Source: Coturnix japonica (taxonomy: Eukaryota > Chordata > Aves > Galliformes > Phasianidae). From it: a stretch of 64,000 nt of DNA. Below the pieces are notes generated by a model. That model searched no databases, had not been told where the DNA came from, and saw only the letters and a program-made list of their open reading frames with translations. Position 1 is the stretch's first letter. Each line of letters starts with the position of its first letter. Positions 1 through 9,700 of this stretch are shown one piece after another. The translations under genes were made by a program, and so were the position numbers. Where the stretch lies: positions 558,001 through 622,000 of the forward strand of contig NC_029536.1 in the NCBI RefSeq assembly GCF_001577835.2. The letters are read 5' to 3'.

Positions 1-840
1 CACAGGCCCCATGAGCATCCCCAGCCCTGGCAGCAGCAGCCCAGTGCATGGGGTGGGCACTGATCTGCTGGCTCTGCTTCCAGTGGTAGACCTGGCACCA
101 GGCTGTTGGGTGTCCCCACAGGGTAGCACCAGTTTTGGGTGGCTGCTACATGGGAAACATTATGGGCACAAATGTCCCACTGAGTCCCTGAAGGGCTGGA
201 TTTAAGCTTCCCAAGCCCTGTGTGGCTGTCATTGCTGTGGCTGGGACAAGGCAGAGCCTGGACTGAGAGCCCGAGAAGGGGGTAGAGGGGTAGTGGGACC
301 CTCCCTTGGGCACCCAGCCCTTGCCCAGCTCCAGCCTTCCACATGACAATGAGGTTGCACGGAGCCTCCCCCCACTCAAGGTGCCCATTCTGAGACTGCT
401 TATTTTTTTCTCCCCCTGGATTTGGTAAACAGCATCCTCAGCAGATCCCCCCCCCCCCAAACATGCTACAGAAAAGATGACTTAAGGACGATTACTCATT
501 GCCCTGCTGTGACTTGCAAATGCTTTGCACGTCCTCCACATCCCTGTGTCCCTGTATGCCTGGGTCCCCACGTCCCCATGTCCCTGCCCTAGCAGTACCT
601 GCAGGGCTGCAGGCAGCACTTGTGTCCCTGCAGGTCCCTGCAGAGCCAGGCCAGCCGCAGCCACACTGCAGCTCCCTGCAGCAGCTCGGGTGTGCAGGTA
701 TGGCATAACCCATTCATTCTAACACCAGGAGACCCGCCCGGCAGGGACTGAGCTGCAACACGTGAGGCTGCCTGCTCTTCCCGTGCGCTCTGTAACAGCA
801 TCGCTCAGCTCCCGGAGTCACCGACAAACCCGATCATCAC
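1..840. other. 5' flank, no gene recognised
   Basis: This is ordinary non-coding sequence left of the CpG-rich promoter region. It shows no convincing exon. Between about 530 and 665 it carries a loose run of GTCCCTG and CCTGCAG words, a degenerate tandem-like patch. A C-run lies near 450-459. If the neighbouring gene is KCNAB2 in head-to-head orientation, as in human, this would be its first intron or upstream region, but nothing here proves that. The short open frames on both strands look like chance frames. Confidence 0.5.
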
Positions 841-1000
841 ATGTGGGCCCATCGCGGGCCATTATTCCATTTCACATCCGCGTTATGTGAGCACAGAAGT
901 GAAGCTGCACCCCAACACGGGCGGCGTGCAGCCCTGCAGGGACTCGCCGCATCCATCCGGGCTGGATGCAGCACTGCACCTGCGGGCGAGGCACAAACAG

Positions 1001-1034
1001 CCGCACCGCACCGCACCGCACCGCACCGCACCGC
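1001..1034. repeat. (CCGCA)n pentanucleotide microsatellite
   Basis: Nearly seven perfect head-to-tail copies of CCGCA lie inside the CpG-rich region. Such a run is expected to vary in length between individuals. Confidence 0.95.
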
Positions 1035-1305
1035 GCACCCACCTCTCCTCCGCGGCGTGCGGGGGCGCAGAGCCGGCCCTCCCCGAAAGTTTTTCCTCCT
1101 GGGCGATGAAGATGCGCGGTCGGGAGGGAAAAAAACACCACCAACAAAAAAAAGACCCACAGAAGCGAGACGCAAATCAGCTGACGGCGGCGAGATGGAG
1201 GCTCTGCAGATCAGGGAGCGCGGTGCCAGGTGCCGGTCCGCAGCGCAGCGCCGAGCACAGGGCGAGTTTACCCCATCCCTCCGCGCCCCAACGCCGTGAT
1301 GGTGC

Positions 1306-1331
1306 GGGGGGAATTGGGGGGTTGGGGGGGG
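1306..1331 (+). other. G-run cluster with G-quadruplex potential
   Basis: Three G-runs of 6, 6 and 8 bases are separated by AATT and TT. The last run is long enough to supply two G-tracts, so an intramolecular four-tract quadruplex is possible. It lies in the CpG island upstream of NPHP4. Whether it folds in vivo is unknown. Confidence 0.5.
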
Positions 1332-2401
1332 CGGCCCCGCCGCTCGGATCGGCGCTCCCGCACCGCCGCCGCCGGAACCGCGCAGTGCGGGCGTGCGCAG
1401 CGCAGCGCCGTGCGGGACAAAGGGCTGCGGGGGGGCGGGAGCGCCTTCCGACCGCGCCGGTGCCGCTGTGAAGGAATAGAGGATAAAGGCAGCGAGGGGA
1501 TGGGGCAGGGCTGAGCCGAGCGGGGGCGGGGGTGCCGGCACCGGAGCTGCGGAGATCCGAGGAGAGAACAGGACGGGAACCAGCTCGGCGTCCTCAGCGC
1601 TGCCCCAGAGGAGCAGGCAGAGCCGGGACGATGTGCCGGCACCCAGCGCCGCCACAATCCCACGGGGCTCGAGGTGCAGCCCCGCACAGCGGGACACGAC
1701 AGCTCCGGGTCTCCTCCACGCCACCCAGGAACGGGGGCTGCTCCAGCCCCGAGCCTTCCTCCTGGCCCTGTCTTTGCACCAAGAGCTCCGAGAGGTGCCC
1801 CGCTGGCGGCGGTTGCTGCTTTTTAATTAATTGCATTTTGCTTTTATTTATTTTTTTGCCATTTTGGAGAGCTCCTCCCCACAACGTGCGCTTTGGAGGT
1901 GAAAGGGAAACACCTGCATGAGCCCGGCTCTGTGACAGCAGAGCTGACCCTGCCCTGGTTTAGCAGCGGAACCAAAGGCCAGGAGAGCAGCAGGGAGAGA
2001 TGTTATAGGAGCGTGTAGCTCGCAGTCGGCATTGGGATGGGAAAGCAGGAAGCCAAAGGACATGGGATGGCGGCTCGGATAAACAAGGAAAGGCGTCTGC
2101 CTCAGGAGACCCGAAATAGCCCCAAATTCAGCCTTTGTTGGGGTTGGAATCACACTCGGATGGTGTAAAGCCGGCGGGGCTCCGTGTGCAGACAGGGTCT
2201 GGACGGCACCGCTGTGAGCACAGCCAGAAGATCGTCCTCTGTTCTGCAAACCCAGCGGGTGGGCGGGCGGGGAAACACGAGGAGAAGCCAACGCCGAGAT
2301 TTACCGGGAGCACCGAACGCTGACGGCCCCTCACCGGGAGGAAACCACGACCAGATGCGGCGCTGCGCTTCGCCGACCGCCGTGTGCCGTGGGCAGCACA
2401 G

Positions 2402-2469
2402 GGGGACATGGGGACATGGGGACATTGGGACATGGGGACATTGGGACATGGGGACATGGGGACATGGGC
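2402..2469. repeat. 9-bp minisatellite, GGGACATGG unit, G4-capable
   Basis: About seven and a half tandem copies of a 9-bp unit (GGGACATGG with GGGACATTG variants) lie some 740 bp upstream of NPHP4 exon 1. The unit length is a multiple of three, so all frames stay open across it; that explains the Met-Gly-Thr and Trp-Gly-His rich open frames, which I do not regard as genes. The regular GGGG tracts separated by short ACAT spacers fit a G-quadruplex consensus on the + strand. Confidence 0.9.
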
Positions 2470-2699
2470 ACACAGCGGGGCTCACAGCAGCCCGTTTGCA
2501 CGAGCCGGCGGCTATCTGGCCCCGCTTGCTCGGGCCGTGCGGTGCGGGGCGGTGCGTGGCGGCTCGAGGTGCGGCGATGTGGGGCAGGAAGGAGGGTTCT
2601 GTCGGCGCTGGAGCCTCAGCAGCGTTAACGGCCGCCGTGGCCGCATCCAAAGGCCGCGCGGTATCACGGTGCGTGTCACGGCCCCGCACGGCGCCCGCG

Positions 2700-3200
2700 T
2701 GGGGGGCGTGCCCCGCCCCGATCCGGCCGCATGCAACTCGCGCCGCCCCCATTGGCTATAAAGGGGACAAAGCCCCTCCCCATCCCTCTCCGAGCGGCCC
2801 CGGGACCCGCCGTACCCGGGGGCTGCTGCCCGCGCCCCCCGCGTCCCGCCCCGCCGTCCCTCGTCCTTCAGCCCCGCATCCCCGCACCCTCATCCCGCAC
2901 CCCCCTCCCCGCTCACCAGCGCTGCGCTGCGGGCGGTGGGACGGAGCGGAGCCGGGCGGTGCCTCCCCCGGGGGGCGGCGCGCATCGCCCCAGTAACCCG
3001 ACGCCGAGCGGGGCGCGACCACCGGAGCGGGGGGAACCGCCGCCCGTCCCTGCCCCGGCCTCGCCCCCAGCCCCGCGCCGCCCCCGCCGCCTCCGGCCGT
3101 TCCCGCACCGCGTGTGGCCGTTGGGGCGTTGCGGGCTGCGGGCGGGGCGGGGCGGAGCGGGGAATCTCCCCCCCATCCCGCACGGCGGTGGTGCGGTCCG
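2700..3200. promoter_or_regulatory. NPHP4: NPHP4 promoter region / CpG island core
   Basis: Extremely GC- and CpG-rich sequence lies directly before NPHP4 exon 1. A GC box (CCCCGCCCC) lies around 2711-2719, an inverted CCAAT box (ATTGG) at 2751-2755 and a TATAAA at 2757-2762. The last two nearly touch, which is not the usual spacing. The TATA would imply a start near 2790, whereas the YY1/TISU-like element at 3202-3213 suggests a start just upstream of it, about 3175-3200. A minus-strand donor consensus (GTGAGC) reads leftward from 2916, so divergent transcription is possible. In human, NPHP4 and KCNAB2 share a head-to-head promoter (recalled knowledge). Confidence 0.6.
2757..2762 (+). promoter_or_regulatory. 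TATA-like box next to inverted CCAAT
   Basis: TATAAA follows ATTGG after a single base. Both match core-promoter words exactly, and their setting is a CpG island. The close packing makes joint classical use unlikely; one of them may be fortuitous. A TATA-driven start would fall about 400 bp upstream of the exon 1 donor. Confidence 0.35.
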
Positions 3201-3230
3201 GGAAGATGGCGGAGGGACGCGGAGGGAGCG
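3180..3230 (+). other. NPHP4: NPHP4 exon 1 (non-coding; 5' end approximate)
   Basis: The exon ends at a strong donor (GGGAGCG|GTGAGT) after 3230. Its 5' end is not defined by sequence and is set from the YY1/TISU-like element. Spliced to exon 2 at 3606 it adds no in-frame extension to nephrocystin-4, in keeping with the non-coding exon 1 of human NPHP4. It contains the start of a short upstream ORF. Confidence 0.65.
3202..3213 (+). promoter_or_regulatory. NPHP4: YY1 / TISU-like element spanning first ATG
   Basis: GAAGATGGCGGA matches the TISU consensus SAASATGGCGGC at 11 of 12 positions and also the YY1 motif AAGATGGCGG. Such elements sit at or a few bases downstream of the start site of housekeeping-type promoters and support initiation from very short leaders. 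This places the likely NPHP4 transcription start at about 3175-3200. Confidence 0.6.
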
Positions 3231-3643
3231 GTGAGTGCGCGGCGGGGCGACCCGCATCGGTACCGCAGCGGGACACGACACTCGTGCGGGTGTCGGAGGA
3301 GTCAACGCATAGAGGGGCCCCTATGGGTGCGGTGTGCCGTGCGCTCTGCGGGGCTCTGCACCGCACACACCGAGTGCGGAGTTGCCGGTGGTGCCACGCC
3401 GGGTAACAACGGCATCAGCCCCGGATCGGTGCTGTCCCCACGTTCAGAGCTTTGGCAGCTCTCACAGCTGGGTCGCAGGGCGCTGCTGCGGGTCCCCACC
3501 GTGCAGGAGTTGGGGGCTGGGGTCGGTAATAGGGATGTTGGGCAGAATTAAGGTCGTGCGTTTGCGCTGCTCCATGTGCAGCTCCGTGTGTGCTTTCTCC
3601 CCCAGCTGAGCATCCCCCAGCACATCCCTGCAGGAGGAGATGA
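3206..3643 (+). other. Upstream ORF of NPHP4 (20 codons, spliced)
   Basis: ATG at 3206 has a strong Kozak context (A at -3, G at +4). It reads 25 nt to the exon 1 donor, then continues in exon 2 from 3606 to a TGA at 3641-3643, giving 20 codons. The stop overlaps the in-frame NPHP4 ATG at 3640 (ATGA), and the preferred NPHP4 ATG lies 15 nt after the stop. The peptide is Arg/Pro-rich and resembles nothing I know. The arrangement could damp NPHP4 translation or act through reinitiation. It depends on transcription starting upstream of 3206. Confidence 0.5.
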
Positions 3644-3792
3644 CCCCAAAGGGTGACATGGCCGAGTGGGAGCGGCTGTTTGCACGGAGCCGGGCCGTCC
3701 CAGCTCATGCCCAGCGCAGACACGGCGAGCCGGAGCACTCGGTGCCTTTCCGGTGCGTCCTGAAGTGCCTCGAGGGCTCCGTTGTCATGCAG
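3606..3792 (+). CDS. NPHP4: NPHP4 exon 2 (coding from 3658)
   Basis: The acceptor CCCCAG ends at 3605 and the donor ATGCAG|GTATGG follows 3792. Coding is 135 nt (residues 1-45), ending in phase 0, with Met-Ala-Glu-Trp-Glu-Arg at the start and [13 protein letters not shown] matching human FQCVLKWLDGPVI. ATG 3658 has GAC before it and G at +4 (good context). ATG 3640 would add six residues. Alternative CAG acceptors end at 3620 and 3633 and would only shorten the leader. Confidence 0.93.
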
Positions 3793-6700
3793 GTATGGAG
3801 CTGTGAAGCCAGCAGCAGGAAGCAGGTCACACACCAGTGGCTCTACAGGACGGTGCTGGGCTGGTTGGAAATCACTTCTGCTTGTGGGACTGGGAGGGAG
3901 CTGGCATCAAAGGCCATATCAAAGTTCTGTGTGCCCCTGCAGTGTGTCTGCACAGCGCCCAGCACTCATCCCGTGTCTGTGAGCTGCTGGGAGGGCTGAG
4001 CAGAGCTCAGATCTCTGCTCCATTTACTTCCTTTTGGGGTCCTAAATCTCCCGGTATCAAAGCAGAGCTGTATCTAAATCCCATGTGCTTCCATCTACAC
4101 ATCCAAGCTACAATTTTAAGTGCTGCCCTTTAGGGTAGGTAAGCATTTTCTGCAGCAGGAGGGTTACAAAGATTCATCAGCATCAATGTAGAAGCTCGAG
4201 TCAGCTGTGCTCAACCCCCCAGGTTCCCTGTGCCCCCAGGTGCAGGTGAGGAGCTGTATTCCTCACACCCCCCCTCTCTTGCAGCGCTCCCCAGCTGAGC
4301 TGCAGCTCCGACTGTCCCTCTTCGATGTCGCCCACCGCCACTTCTTTGGCCACACGTGGCACAGCAGCACCCGGACCCCCAGCAGCCCCCCAGGGCAGCC
4401 CCCTCGTGTGCTCTTCAATGAGGTATGGCCATCGAGGTTGGTTGCTTTTGTGCTGGGGTTTAGGTTCCCTGCTCTGTTAGAACTTAGAGCTGGGTGCATC
4501 TCCCATGTTCCCATTGAGGCACGGTTATTAATTATGATGCGTTCTAATGGACAAGTCCTATAAGCTGCAGGCTGGATGATGTGGTGCTGTGCCTCTGTGC
4601 CAGCAGCAGAGTGCACTGTTCCTTCAGACACTGATGGGCTGAGCAGCAGCTCTTGTAGGGGTTCTGCTCTTGCACAGCACCAGGCTTTTATCCACCCGGG
4701 GTCCCTGCAGAACTTACTGCCCTAAGGCAGAACCTTGCATGGGTCCCTGGGTGTGCAGCCAGCTGCATTGCTGCTGCATACAGCTGTGTGAGGCTGCAGT
4801 CCCTGCAGCTTTGATTTCATCTCCTTGGTCAGGGTGCTGTCTAATTATAGCCTTTATTTCCACTTCAATCAATGCAGGATGAAGTTTAGCATAGATCAGA
4901 GCCACGCTTTGTGATTTATTTAAATCTCTGATGGCATCTGAAGGGCCATTGGCATATGCATTTCATCCTGGGGTGTTTGAATCATCACTCAGCCCGTGCT
5001 TTATGAATAGGGATGGGGGAAACCATGGCACAGAGTGCTGCCAAGAGAGAGGAACGCAGTGCTGCTCCACGTGCTGTGTGAGCCCATGCATGGAGTGCTG
5101 CCCTTAAGATGCAGGACATGGAAATGGAGCTCTGCGTTGTAGTTCAGAGCTCCCAAGTCTGTCACTCACCAGGTCAGCTCTGCTGGAACATTCCTGCTGC
5201 ACTGATGGAGGGCTTAGAGGAGATGGGAGTGTTACTGCAACTGCTGTTGGCTTTTAGGAGCCAGCTGTAACCTTAACAACAGATGTTCTTTAGCAGCTCC
5301 TGTTCCCGTGCCATCAGTCTCTTGCAGCCTGGCCACCCGTCAACAGGCAGTGGTCATTATTTCAGCATTTTGCAATAAAAGATAATAGAGGAGCGATTTA
5401 TTTCTCTGGGATGATGTGTTAATGCCTCTCTCTGTTATCCCTTCCTGGCAGCCCGTGATTGCGGCCTACGTTTTTGCTGGGACACTGCATTGTGATAATG
5501 AGGCTTTACTGGAAAGGTTGATCCCACCATAGATCCCATCCCGGGGAGGTGACCGTGCCCTGCCTTCCCTGCCCTGTTGTTTAGAGGCTCCTGCAGCCCA
5601 TGTGAACCCAGCATGATACGTTGGCTGGACCCAGCATTACACATCAGCATCCCCTCCTGGTTCCTTTTACAGTGCTAACATAGAGATGTGCCCTATCCTC
5701 ACTGAGAGCTATCAGCTCTCAGCTGCCCCTCTTTCCCATCTCTCCGCAGGCTGTGTACTTCCACACCTCGCTCAGCTACCCCAGCATCACGGCCGTGGTG
5801 GAGGTGGTGGCTGTGACTCCTACCCCAGAAGGGCTCTCACGGGACGTGTCGTGTGGCTTCGGGCTCATCCCACTGTTCGACAGCAGGCGGGAGCCCTCAG
5901 ACCTGGCTGCCAAGGGCAGAGCGTAGGTACTGCCCCCAGGGCTGCTGCTGGGGCCTTATGCAGGAATCCACTGAGTGCTTCACCTTTGGTTTCAGGCTCA
6001 AGCTGTACCACGGGACACCACGTGCCTTACTGCACCCGCTCCTCCAGGACCCTCTAGAAAGTAAGCAGCAGCATGCAGTGCTTATCACTCCTTTCTTTGC
6101 ATCCAAATGTGTGTTGGGTTTGCCTGATGGAGGCAGCAGATGTGGGCTCTGTGCCCTTGCAGCACAGGACAGACCATGTCCTTGGGCTGTGTGTGGCTGC
6201 ACCGGAGATGAGAATGCGAGCCTGGGATCTGATGCAGAAAATAGCTGTTTGTTTGAATATATGGTTATTACCTTGGCTCATTTTGAGAAGCAATATCCTC
6301 ACTGCACTGTGGAGAAAAGGAGCAAATTCTGTGCTGTTTTGGTACATTTCAAGGCAAATATGTTAGAAACGCTTTTCTAAGCAATGTAGTGGAAAGAAAA
6401 TGTCAGGGTTATGGGTTTCCATTCCGAAGAGACGTGTTGGGGTTGGAAGCTGATAGCTGTGCTGTCCCAGCTGAGCGAGGCTCCCAGTCAAAGTCACCTT
6501 GTGTGAGATGCTGCTGGCACAGCGTGGAGGTCCATGCGCGTTGCTGGGGCTGAGATGCTCTGGGGACTGATTTTGTGCTTGCCCTGCACTGATGAGTCTG
6601 AAGGATGCGGGCAGAATGGCAGCTCTGTAGCATTGTCTCCCCACAGCTTTTGTCATTCCGTCGTGTTTTCTTTTGTCTAGAGAATAAATACATGACTGTA

Positions 6701-9700
6701 ATGGAGAGCAGCCATCTGCAGTACAGCCTGAAGCCCCACCTGCCTCTGGAAAAGGTATTTCACCTCCTTCCTGAGAACCTCCTGGTATCTGGCCTGCAGA
6801 AGATCCCCGGGCTGCTGCCTGCACAAGGGGACACAGGTGAGGGTCCTTCATGTCCCACTGCCACCACTGGAACCGCTCCCTTCTCCATTAATTGCTTTGC
6901 TCCTGGGAAATGATGAGGGCTAAAGAATGGTTGGTTTGATTGGAGTCATTCAGAGGAGTCTTAAGAGAAGGCTGCACAGCTTGGCTCAGCTTGTCCTTGG
7001 TGGTGGTGGTGCTCTGGGCAGCCAAGAGCTGGCAGGGCTGAGGAATGAGCTGCTCCTGCACGCAGCCCTCTGAAGCATTGCCTTACGGGTGCCAGCCTTG
7101 TTCCTGTTGATCTGACAGAGAAATGATGTGATCTGGAAATGCATAGAACAGAACGACGCTGTCATCCGTTTGGCAGTGGTAAATTCTTCTGCTGAGGGCA
7201 GGCAGCAGCACAGCGCAGTGGTCCCATCTTGTGGCTGTCAGGAGAAATCCTGCCTGGCTTATGCTGGAGATGCTTTTCTGTTCCATTTCATGCCCATAAG
7301 CTGGGGCTGCTGGCTGTCCCAGTGTGGCCCTGTTGCTGTGTGTCACTGCAGGTGATGCCTTCCTGAAGCCACGGCTCATGGGGACGGCCCCCTGCTACCT
7401 GGACCAGCTCTGCATCCGCCTGCACCCTTCTCTGAAGGAGTTTGAGGAAGAGCTGCTGGAGCAGCTGAGCAGCGACCGCTTGCTGAAGGTGATGCCTGTG
7501 TAATTAAATGGGGAGAGATGAGCTGTGTGCCAGTGCTTGTCCTCGGGTGGAGTGGGAGCGTTCAGATGAATGGCTCTGCAGCCCCGGTTCTGCTTAGTGC
7601 CTGCTTTTCCTGCTGCAAAAGCCTTTTGCTTTGTTTCATAGACAGGTGGGGATGAGCACACAGGTGCTTTATGTTGGATACCTTGGGCATCCAGAACCTG
7701 ATCAGCAGAATTTGGGTCAGCTGCTCTAAAAAAGACAAAGATGTAGGGCTTCCCTTGGCACTGTGCAGGTGGCCCTTCCACCTCCTGGGTGTGCACTGAG
7801 TGCTCAGCCCTGAGCTGTGCTGCATGGGATGGGGGCAGCTGTGTCCCTGCTGTGGGCTCAGTGCCTGTCCCCTCATCTCTGCCCGTAGCAGGATGTTGGC
7901 AGCACGCTGTGCGTGCAGGAGCGGCGGCTGCATGTTGGTGTGCACAATGGGCTGCGCTTTGTCCAGCCCCCGCAGGTGGCCATGCTGCAGCCAGCATCTG
8001 AAGTGGCCAAGGGACAAAGCACCAGCCCCACGGACAGGTAAGGGATGCACAAACTGTGCCCTGCTGCCTGCAGGGTGCAGCCCTTCCTCCTCCTCCTTTC
8101 CTTGCAGCGCTGCAAAGCAGGCACTGCTGCTGCGGAGCCGCCTGCAGCTGAGTGAGATGGTTGCCCACCCGGCCTTCGGGGTCTGCTTCCAGCTGGAGTA
8201 TGTCATCTGTGCTATGGCCAAGGTGGGGCCAGGGCTTGGGGGGGGGGGTGGTGGTGGTGGGAGAAACCCTGCTACTTTTTCAGCACTTTCAGCATGTTCA
8301 GCCCTTCCTGTGCTTTCTGTACCCTGGTTTCTGCAGTGCTTTACAGGGCTGCTGTGCCCCTGGGACCTCTGAGAGCAGAGGAGTGTGGTAGTTGTGGGCA
8401 GGAGGAGGGCTGCTCCGTGGGGGCACAGCATCTCCGGGGCTCCAGCAGTGCTCCCTTTGCTGCTGATGGAGGGATCCCTCCTGGGCTGCCTCCTCGTGCT
8501 GGAGGAGCTGAGGCCAATATCTCACATCAGAATGTCGGAGTGCTTTCTGCAGCACTGGGTGAAATGTGCCACAAATGGGCTTATTAAGTCATTTTAATTA
8601 TATGGTGTTAAATTCTCTCCTCTGCGTGTATGTAGATGGAGGAACACAGCCTGCAGCAGTCCTGGCGTGTTCTGGAGAACCCATTTGGAGAAATTCAGCT
8701 TTATTTTTTAATTCAAAAAGCTCTTTTCTTTAGAATTCAGCCTAAAAGAGATTAACCCCTCCTGTTCCTTTTGGGTTTGCTCATTGCTGAGGTCTTTCTG
8801 GCAGCTGAAATCTGATGCTTTCTGGGCCTTGAAACTATGAGACCTGACTGCTTGTGGAGCTCCCTCAGTGATGGGGATGCATACAGGGTGCTGGTCCCCC
8901 AGCATCACCTCTGGGTGCTGCTCCTGTGTCTGGATTGATTGGGATCGACTCCTTACGAGTCCCCAGTTGTCCTGCTGAGGTGGCAGTGTGGGGGTCACTG
9001 GTAACACAGTGAGTGCAGAGCCTAATCCCAGAGCTGATTGCTGAGCTGGTCAGTGCTGTAATTAGCAGCCGGCAGGAGCTGGGCACTGATTGCCAAGGCT
9101 GGCAGCGAGCTGTGTGTTTGCCTCAAGTCTGCACCCCTTGGCTTAAGGAGAGGCTGCTGAGGCACTGGGGTAAGCAGAACCCTCCAGACTCTGCTCTGTG
9201 TGGGTTTCCCATCGCTGGGGAGAGAAATAACACAAAAATAGACAGCTGAGTGCAGAGGGGAGGGCTGCAGCTCCTCAGCTGCAGGTTGCATTGCTGCTTG
9301 GTGCAGCTGAGCTCTCATTGCCCAGTTGCTCTGTTGGGGGGGGATTCCTGGTTGATGTCTGCTGCTGGTGGGGCTGCTGGGCTCAAACATTGGAGGCAGA
9401 GATGGGCAGGGAAGGGCTGTGCTGCAGAGCGGTGTTGTTGCTGCAATTATCCTGAGCGTGGTTGCATGGAAGGGAGGCATTTGTGCTGTGTGCTCTCCTG
9501 CAGGCTGCAGCTGGCAGTGCGTTGGGCCCAGCAGCTGCCATGCACACGGTGCGCTGGGCGCTTTGGAGCCCCTTCCTGGGTGCCACCTCGTCCCCAGTGC
9601 TGCTGCCCCTACGTGGTGGTGCCCATCCCAGCCCCGGCCAGACCATGGTGTACAGAAACCCTGCAGACAGCGAGAGCTCCCAGGAGGTAAGGGCTGCTCT

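Larger units (their letters stand above)
880..1800. promoter_or_regulatory. CpG-rich region (CpG island, distal part)
   Basis: CpG dinucleotides are dense and the DNA is GC-rich, unlike the flank at 1-840. It contains an NRF1-like GCGTGCGCAGCGC stretch near 1390-1405 and several long G-runs. Open frames on both strands here arise from stop-codon scarcity in GC-rich DNA. A minus-strand donor-like site, reading GAGAG|GTGGGT, has its intron side starting at 1042. The region may be a promoter or first exon of the divergent neighbour (KCNAB2 in human synteny). That link is inference. Confidence 0.55.

Noticed and set aside
837-1724. 295-codon open frame on the minus strand
   Set aside because: It lies in CpG-rich DNA where stop codons are rare, has overlapping open frames on both strands, is low-complexity Pro/Ala/Arg, and shows no domain or KCNAB2-like sequence.
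2402-2469. Regular repeat spacing considered as a CRISPR-like array
   Set aside because: The unit is 9 bp with no spacers, in animal promoter DNA; it is a minisatellite.
2184-2996. 270-codon open frame on the plus strand
   Set aside because: It runs through the 9-bp minisatellite and CpG island; all three frames stay open there, and the product is repetitive and unlike any family I know.
2731-3234. Pro-rich open frame leading into NPHP4 exon 1
   Set aside because: It has promoter-like composition, crosses the exon 1 donor, and does not join nephrocystin-4 in frame.
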